64,000 bases of DNA, from positions 157,663,247 through 157,727,246 of the forward strand of contig CM043943.1 in assembly GCA_014529385.2 (NCBI GenBank), written 5' to 3'. A model generated the notes under the pieces. That model was not told where the DNA came from. It made no database searches and saw only the letters and a program-made list of their open reading frames with translations. Below are positions 57,651-64,000 of the stretch, piece by piece. The first letter of the stretch is position 1, and each line of letters opens with the position of its first letter. The stretch is from Adiantum capillus-veneris (taxonomy: Eukaryota > Streptophyta > Polypodiopsida > Polypodiales > Pteridaceae). The translations under genes and the position numbers were made by a program.

Positions 57651-59289
57651 CCTTAGTTGCAAAAATACAAGCTTTTGTAAGGGAATTTCTAAGTGATGGT
57701 CATGTGTATAGCTCCCCCTTCCTGAAAAGTTCTCTAGGAAAGATATGATTGTGTGTCTCCTTTAGGGTTCTTTGTATCAAAGCATTATTGAACAAATCTC
57801 AACCAAATCATGATTTTCATATTGATTGGATATTACTTCCGATTTAATTGAGCCGAAACCTGAGAATACTTAATTCCAATATGTAGTTGTATGAAGTAGA
57901 AGAGCACTTTTGTTAGATCTAGATGTATCTTGTCCATCATTTGGAAGCACCTTGTAGATGGAATCTCCTTGGAAAGATACCAGAACTTCATCTAAGTTAT
58001 GAGGGTTGTCACATACTTTGACTAAGCTCCTCATAGATGAGTTTTCCATTCTAAGTTTTTCGTACAAATCACAAGACCATGGTTAGCCTTATCCCTTGAT
58101 GTTGATTGAAAATAGCTTTTTATTCATCTAGCACATCATGAGTGTTGTAGCTAGTTGAGCTAGTTGCTTCTCCAAAAAAATTATTTATAAACAATCCTAC
58201 CTCAATAGCCTTCCCTAGGGATTCACTTATATTTACGGGGGGATGTCACCTACATGAGACCGTATAGGGAAAACCCCTATCCATGGATCTTATAGCACTA
58301 GCCCAACTCCCTATCCAAAAATACTAAAGCAATCATGTAACCCCTTTTCTACAATGTTGTATAGTCAACTTGACCCCCTTTACAATATATGTAGGGGGTT
58401 TTAATCTCTCTATCAATAGTTGTAGATATTGTGTTCTTTTTTAACATTTTGTCAAAGTTTTATGTTGACAATAATTTCAAAAGCTTATCAAATAAGTATG
58501 CCTCCTACTTAGTACTTAGTAGGATTCCCACAAGGGATATAACACCTTAAAAATTCTAAGAAAAGACTTGCATCTCTATATGGATAAATTGCAAAAATAA
58601 GTTTTTAGCGAGCTGACTTATCAAGGTAGAAAATCATAATGTTTTATGGCACTTGATTTTCTTTTAAAACGTAAACAAATGAGATTGACTCAACATTTTT
58701 AATTAACTTTTACATAGTATTGATTGCATAGCCACTACAATGGATGATCCAAAGCATGCAAGATTGTTTCAGTAATAGCCATGTGTAGGAAGAACATTGA
58801 TGGGATTAAATATTCAACAACTAAGTTGATAGACATCTCATAACAATTTTCATTACGTAGTGCAACCCGCTGTTGTGAGTTTCTTTTGAGTGATTTCAAT
58901 CCAATGACTTCGTGGCGGCAAAGCTAAGGATGTAGCAACATATAATCAAAGAAGCAGCTCCCTCTAGGAGTCTCTAATCATGCTTGGTAGTGACATTGTC
59001 GTTGAATATTTTGGGACTATGCACACCATACAAAGCCTGTGATAGAACCTCATTCTATGTTAACTTTTGAACACACATGCTCAAAGAGTTGTTTTTAACT
59101 TTAGAGAGTTGGCACGATGGCAGCATTGGCTAGTATGATGATGAGCAACAACAAGAAGAAAGAAAGAGTGACGTTGTTTCCACAAAGGTTCCTTGTTTTA
59201 CTTGCCTCATAAACCACTCAATGGGTCAAATAACCCCCCTGTATCTGGAAAAGATTTGCTCTTATTTGGTTGACTTCAGTGTGTTACTC
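57651..59289. other. No recognisable gene
   Basis: A/T-rich. A minus-strand frame of 65 codons (57870-58067) is unassigned. The downstream part of the helicase pseudogene is expected here, but none of its conserved blocks can be read. Confidence 0.4.
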
Positions 59290-59680
59290 TCAAAGCTTGT
59301 AGAAAATGCTGTATGGAAATAACACGGCAATGATGGTCGAAATCTCGTCAATGCAACCAAGGTCCATGCTAGTGAGCAGCATTTTTGGTAAAGGAGGTTC
59401 CAAAGGAATATCAACCATCTTCATTCCCAACTTTGTCAAAAGCTCTTCCTCATCCAAGACTCCTAAACTATAGCCACATCCATAAGTGGAAGAGCAATAA
59501 ATCATTAATGCCAACAATCTTAAGCCGCAAAGTTGTATTGCCTGGATTTATTCTTTGCATTTTAGGCAAAGTTATTGGTAACACTTCATTTGTGTATGAT
59601 TTCATTCTTTTATCATGCTTGATGAATCACATCAAAGGCCGGCATGCCTCTTTTGAGTGAACCACTTGGCTTACTTGGGT
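59290..59680 (-). pseudogene. DEAH-box pre-mRNA splicing helicase fragment (PRP22/DHX8-like)
   Basis: On the minus strand, about 59596-59490 reads YTNEVLPITLPKMQRINPG and KIVGINDLLLF. After a frameshift and a loss of about a dozen codons, 59475-59293 reads LGVLDEEELLTKLGMKM, DIPLEPPLPKMLLTSMDLG and DEISTIIAVL, ending IFYK. This is the segment after the helicase core of the PRP22-type DEAH helicases ([67 protein letters not shown]). These ATPases release spliced mRNA from the spliceosome. The segment for 'DFMDPPxxxxLIxAMEQLY' is missing, and no upstream or downstream exon is readable except perhaps weak similarity to 59680. I infer a pseudogene or a captured gene fragment. Confidence 0.8.
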
Positions 59681-60756
59681 TAAGAACTATTCTTGTGAGA
59701 GAAAAAGCTGTTTTCACACAATGTTTTGCACATCACAACTGTGTAATATGCAAGGAAAACAATTAACATGAATGAAACCTAGTAAGAAATTCTTAACAAC
59801 TAAGAAGAATATTGCATACTTTTCCATCATTGAAGACCAGTGATTCAGGTGGGTGAAACTCAATGCTACTTTTATGGTCCATCTTTCACACACGAGAGAA
59901 AATCCTGACGTGGGAATAATTATATACATATTACATGATTCAGAAGAGCTGCCTATGTTTTCCAATTTATATATTGTAAATTTTATACTTCTTTTTAAAA
60001 GATATCTTAATCACAATAAATCCTAAACTAGCCCTTTCTCAGCAATAAATGCACTTGTATGTTGCTAAACCTACACAAACATCTTGCAATTAGCCACCAT
60101 GAGCCAAATGAAAACAAGTATGAGCCGAGGACAAACGCTAGGCATCACCATACCAACTTGTGAAAGAGAGAGAGAGAGAGAGGGGGGGAATACCCTTGGC
60201 ATGATGTCGACAACCAGTGAAACGGCAAGTATTGGGAGTGTCTACTTGTTAGCACACGTTCCAAGCACATGATGAGGGGTATGTAGCAAGTGGTGCACCA
60301 ATCAGATAGTGAAGCTAGCTAGAAATTAGAGAGAGGGAGAGAGTTGCCTGTCCACGTAGGGGAGGGAAAGTAAAATTTTGCCACCCACTTCTATTTTTTG
60401 GGGCTTCATTTCGACCTTTTTATTCAAAATGGGCCTAAGAAATTTAACTGCCACCCCACTTAATCTTAGTCTTAGCCACAACCCTAGTTCTTGAAATCCC
60501 ACCTACAAATTCAATCTTAAGTTTTAAATTTTAAGGTGAAAAGGCCTACAGAATTGAGAGAAAGTCAGTATGAAAACCTTCAAATATATAGTAATACCTC
60601 CAAAATTTCCCATAGATAGGTTTTTCAAGTTTCCAGAAGAAAGTATTTTTTGAGCATTGCAAGTGTGGGTGTTAGGATCGACAAGATATCAAAGCAATCC
60701 CATAATGAAGGCAATGTTGAAAAAATAAAGAGGATTGGAACTACACAAAACACAAT

Positions 60757-60797
<41 letters not shown>

Positions 60798-61380
60798 CAG
60801 AGAATGGACAAAGAATTGGAAGTGCCCAGAGCACAATGGATAGAGAGAGACACCAATAGACATGCTTTTCCCAATATGGACTAAATCCATGATTGGAGAA
60901 AGCATTCATGTGCTTTCAATATGCACCAAGAAGAAATACAAGCAGTTTTGTACTACTTTCTTGTAATGTGAGCCACACCATTTTCATTTTCTTTTCAACC
61001 ACAAACCCTTTAACAATTTCTCATCAATTTTTGGCTACAGGGTGCTGCCCAACCCCCACCAAGGGCTATCATTGCCCCCCCTTGCATCCCCCCCCCCCCC
61101 CCCCCCCCCCCAAACACACACACACACAAATGATAGTATTAATAAAAAGTTGAAAAACTAATGTCTTTGCAAGATAAATAACAACTTGAAATTCTCTTCA
61201 CATCGGCTCACCAAGCGCTCACTCTATCTTGTACTAAACCTTGTAGAATTTTACCAATTTTCTTCGACGCAAGCTCAAAATCTAGCCAACAAAATTGTAG
61301 TTTCAGCTTATTAAATTTACAATAAACCCAATTTTTTTACAAGTAATGCATGTAGAAATCCCAATTTCCACAAAAAGAAA
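59681..61380. other. Gene-free stretch with microsatellites
   Basis: (GA)n at about 60166-60181, (AC)n at 60758-60793, a C run at 61088-61111 followed by (CA)n to 61128. Frames crossing these (60084-60272, 60625-60909) are repeat artefacts. No gene is recognised. Confidence 0.6.
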
Positions 61381-61551
61381 AGATGGGTGTAAGGCCAAGG
61401 GCAACCCAAGAGGTCACGGACCTAGGCCAAGGGCCTGGACGGCTTAGAATATGGACTGAGGATCCAATTAGATTAGGGCTATGAGCTACACAATCTACAC
61501 ATAGAGTGGTAGGGAGGTGGATCTCCTAAGCTAGTCCCCTGGGTTCTTACA
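61381..61551 (+). repeat. Probable LTR end (copia type)
   Basis: The stretch ends ..gggttcttaca directly before a copia-type primer site. Its start and the second LTR are not visible in the window. Confidence 0.35.
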
Positions 61552-61552
61552 A

Positions 61553-61565
61553 TGGTATCAAGAGC
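61553..61565 (+). other. Primer-binding-site-like sequence (initiator tRNA-Met)
   Basis: TGGTATCAAGAGC, the copia consensus TGGTATCAGAGC with one extra A, after an LTR-like TTACA end. Confidence 0.5.
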
Positions 61566-61628
61566 AAGGTTAGTTTTTTGGGGAAAAGGCGTGGTCATTC
61601 TATCACTTTGTTTGCATGCTTATGCAAT

Positions 61629-61807
61629 AGGGGGGGGGGGGGGGGGGGGGGGGGGGGAAGACGACGAAGATGACCATGTGCAGGGTCGCTTTGGCAGGGA
61701 GGGAATTGGTGCTCAACCTCCACCAAATCGTGAGTTGAGTGTCTTGTTGGGAGCACAAGGTTGAGGGGAGGAAATCCCGTAATGGGTGCACGGTGGGAGG
61801 AGCAAAG

Positions 61808-61865
<58 letters not shown>
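61629..61865. repeat. Long G run and (CT)n
   Basis: About 29 G at 61629-61657 and (CT)n at 61810-61864. Such a G run can form G-quadruplex structures and is prone to length errors in sequencing. Confidence 0.9.
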
Positions 61866-61869
<4 letters not shown>

Positions 61870-61999
61870 TTTCCTTGTTGCAGAGCCCGCCATCATTGCA
61901 AAGGGCATCGTTGCCCATTTGGCCACCCTTAGTGGTTTTTAGGGTCAAGTAGCCAAGGGAGGGTGCCCACGACAGCCCCTCCCCTTAGTGTTTATGAAT

Positions 62000-63690
62000 G
62001 AGCTTAACTACACCAACATTTATGAAAGGGGGGAGAGCTCCTATAGCCAGGGCTTCTTGCCATACCCTCATCAAAAAGGAAATGAGAAATCTTGATACAT
62101 ACAATAAAATTCATTGGGCACACCGTTAATCCAGGAGATTTACCAGGTCTTAACTTTCCAATAGTTTCTCTTATTTCCCCTTCTATGAGAGGGAGGTCCA
62201 ACAGTTTAGCCACATGGCTTGGCACTATTTTTTCCTGATTTGAGAAATTTTTGCTCTGGCATCTGTGATGCATTTATTTCTCCAAGGTAAAGCACAAAAA
62301 ATATTGGAAAATTAAGACTTGGTAATTTCCAAATTCTCCATTTGGTATGTGGCACACTTACCATCCTTATCAATCAAAAGTGGGATAAAATCCCTTCACT
62401 TTTTCTTCTTTAAAAGAGAAAAAATTTGATGATTAGGGTTTTATATTTTTCCAACCCAAAATTACCTGGTCCAAGCAAGGGCACCCTGGGCTTCTAGCAG
62501 CTCTTCCTTCCTAAGTTGGGCTTTCAGAGTACTAAGCTCAAGGGATGATAGGTCATTAAGAGAATTTGATTCAAATAATGAAGTATGCTTGCTTATCATC
62601 ATTCTTCTCCGAGATCTTAACTCCTTAGCCCTCCTTTTAAAATTGATTTAGGCTCTCTGAGTGTGCTTAGTGGCCTCTTCCCAAGCAGAAAAATCATTAC
62701 AATGATTGTTGAAAGCACATTCAAAAATCTGTCTGACTTTGTCTTTGACGATGCAATCTTAAACAGAAAGTTGTCTAAGTGAGGCCAACCAGCTTTAAAA
62801 GTATACTCTTCTTTATGCATCTAAAAAACCGAAGGTTTATGATCAGACAGTAATAAAGAAGAGTCAGCTTTGAAACTCACCGATGGGAATGAAGGAAATT
62901 GGCTAACATATACATCCTATCAAGCTTTGCTGACCTGAAACAAGAGACATGTTGGTTGTTGACCCAAGTGAAACATGATTCTTCAAAAGTGTCCAATAGT
63001 GTCAATTTGTCAGCCAAATGGTCCAACTCTACTTCTCTATGCCCTAAATAGTTTGCCTAATAGATTTAAATCTGTCATTCAAAGTTGTGACCATATTAAA
63101 GTCCCCAGTGATCAGAAGGGGATCCTTTAAAGCAATAAGCTATGTCCATAGCATTGATTTCTCTGAAGTGGACTTAGAAGCATAAAGACTAACAATTTTG
63201 TAATCAACGGTTCTTTTAATGTAATTACTATCCAATTTCCTTTTTGGCCAATATGAACTTCAAAAATTGACTTCTCATGTTTTGAATGAACTCCAATGAC
63301 AGCTCCTCCTCTACCTCGAAAATGGTTAGTGAAGTATTATTTATGTTTCCTGCTAATTTTAGGAAGGTTAGTATCAAAATCATATAGTCCTTTGCAGTTA
63401 AGAGAAAAACCAGAAGTGGAAGAACTCATTTTTATGAGATTTGGGAGGCTTCACAAAAGAGACCGAGGCCCTATTAGGGTCATAGATTTTTTCTGTTTTC
63501 CTCTTGGACTTGTTGCCTAAGTGAGGTAATGTCTCCTCTTCTGCTCGTGTCATGAGAATGTCAACAGAGTTAGAGGGGGATTGAGATAACTTGTTAAGCT
63601 CTAGATTGTCATGTTCTTGGAGCTCTTTGACTAATGTGTGAGGGGCTGCATCTATATGAGTCCCTTCTTCATAGGCATTGATTGTTGATA
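62000..63690 (-). pseudogene. LINE fragment: endonuclease and start of reverse transcriptase
   Basis: Reading leftward from about 63690: an N-terminal stretch (NSVDILMTRAEEETLP); endonuclease pieces GRGGAVIGVHSKHEKSIF and GNWIVITL near 63200-63330; the conserved SDHKP at 62833-62847 (family SDHxP, part of the APE-type endonuclease active site); a long linker with KELRSRRRM and LRKEELLEAQGALAW; then LLDLPLIEGEIRETIGKLRPGKSPG at 62115-62200, the first RT block of plant LINEs (xxLxxxFxxxEIxxAIxxLxxxKAPGPDG). Many stops and frameshifts. The RT catalytic part is absent. Confidence 0.8.
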
Positions 63691-63692
63691 TG

Positions 63693-64000
63693 GAGTAGCA
63701 AGCCTTCGATAAAGTGCCCATAGCTAGATTGATGCGTAGATTGCAGGCGATGGGGGTAATCGCAGAGTTGATTTGGGGGATCATGGCTCTATACAGGTCA
63801 GTGATGGAGCATGTACGTACTCCAAAGGGGATTCTTAATTTTGGGGTGAAACAGGGTTGCCCACTCTCTGCTACCCTCTTTGGCATGAGTTTTTTGACTA
63901 CATTGAGAGGGATGGTGATACATTGCCTAGAGCTAGATTGATGCAAAGACTGCACGAGATGGGGGTACACCTAGAGTTTATTTGGGGGATCATGGATCTA
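63693..64000 (+). pseudogene. LINE reverse transcriptase fragment, opposite orientation, runs off the window
   Basis: The plus strand reads QAFDKVPIARLMRRLQAMGV, IWGIMALYRSV, VRTPKGI, and FGVKQGCPLSATLFGM. These are the LINE RT blocks AFDxVxxxxLxxxLxxxGV, xxLY and GVxQGCPLSPTLFxL. At about 63927-64000 the ARLM-RL-MGV-IWGIM block occurs again in another frame and diverged, so two RT pieces are joined. The window ends inside it. Confidence 0.85.

Noticed and set aside
63398-63970. 190-codon minus-strand frame as a single gene
   Set aside because: Its right half is the antisense of a plus-strand LINE RT and its left half belongs to a different, minus-strand LINE piece.

Overview
The window reads as nuclear DNA of a land plant with a large, repeat-rich genome. 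Plant LTR retrotransposons (Ty3/gypsy with a chromodomain, Ty1/copia with an initiator-tRNA primer site), a CACTA transposon, plant LINE domains and spliced exons all point that way, and nothing bacterial is present. Long (GA/CT)n, (TA)n and (GT)n runs are very frequent. I suspect a fern or another non-model plant from the style of the repeats, but nothing here proves the species.

Layout. 1-2.6 kb: diverged short repeats, a copia-type LTR fragment and a broken gypsy reverse-transcriptase piece. 2.6-7.1 kb: a non-autonomous LTR element on the minus strand (about 2.6-5.9 kb) joined head to head to an inverted copy of its own LTR. 8.4-8.9 kb: a small minus-strand one-pass membrane protein resembling GLUTAMINE DUMPER, the best candidate for an intact host gene. 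9-13.5 kb: microsatellites, a tandem repeat and hairpins. 13.86-19.29 kb: a CACTA element with a broken spliced transposon gene, into which a gypsy LTR has inserted. 19.34-20.07 kb: a perfect microsatellite-flanked palindrome. 20.9-21.9 kb: a 5'-truncated LINE with a poly(A) tail.

26.0-34.2 kb: a copia pol fragment split by a 6,028-bp gypsy element (26320-32347); a related copia copy in the window shows the unsplit site. That gypsy element keeps degraded gag, protease and part of RT plus the end of a chromodomain, the rest of pol being deleted. 34.7-37.1 kb (plus) and 37.8-40.8 kb (minus) hold two convergent, degenerate spliced genes that I cannot assign; the minus-strand one has three exons that join cleanly. 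41.2-41.6 kb is an 86-bp minisatellite.

43137-51321 is a complete-ended LTR element (direct repeats AATGG, PBS, PPT) that carries gag and protease but no RT or integrase. 52.0-57.7 kb holds two more copia fragments, the second interrupted by a young 1.8-kb TRIM/LARD-like element (54996-56809). 59.3-59.7 kb is a pseudogene of a DEAH-box splicing helicase (PRP22-like). 61.4-64 kb has a copia primer site and two LINE fragments in opposite orientation.

The window is thus mainly a record of nested insertions. Apart from the small membrane-protein gene, every coding segment I can identify is broken or belongs to a mobile element.
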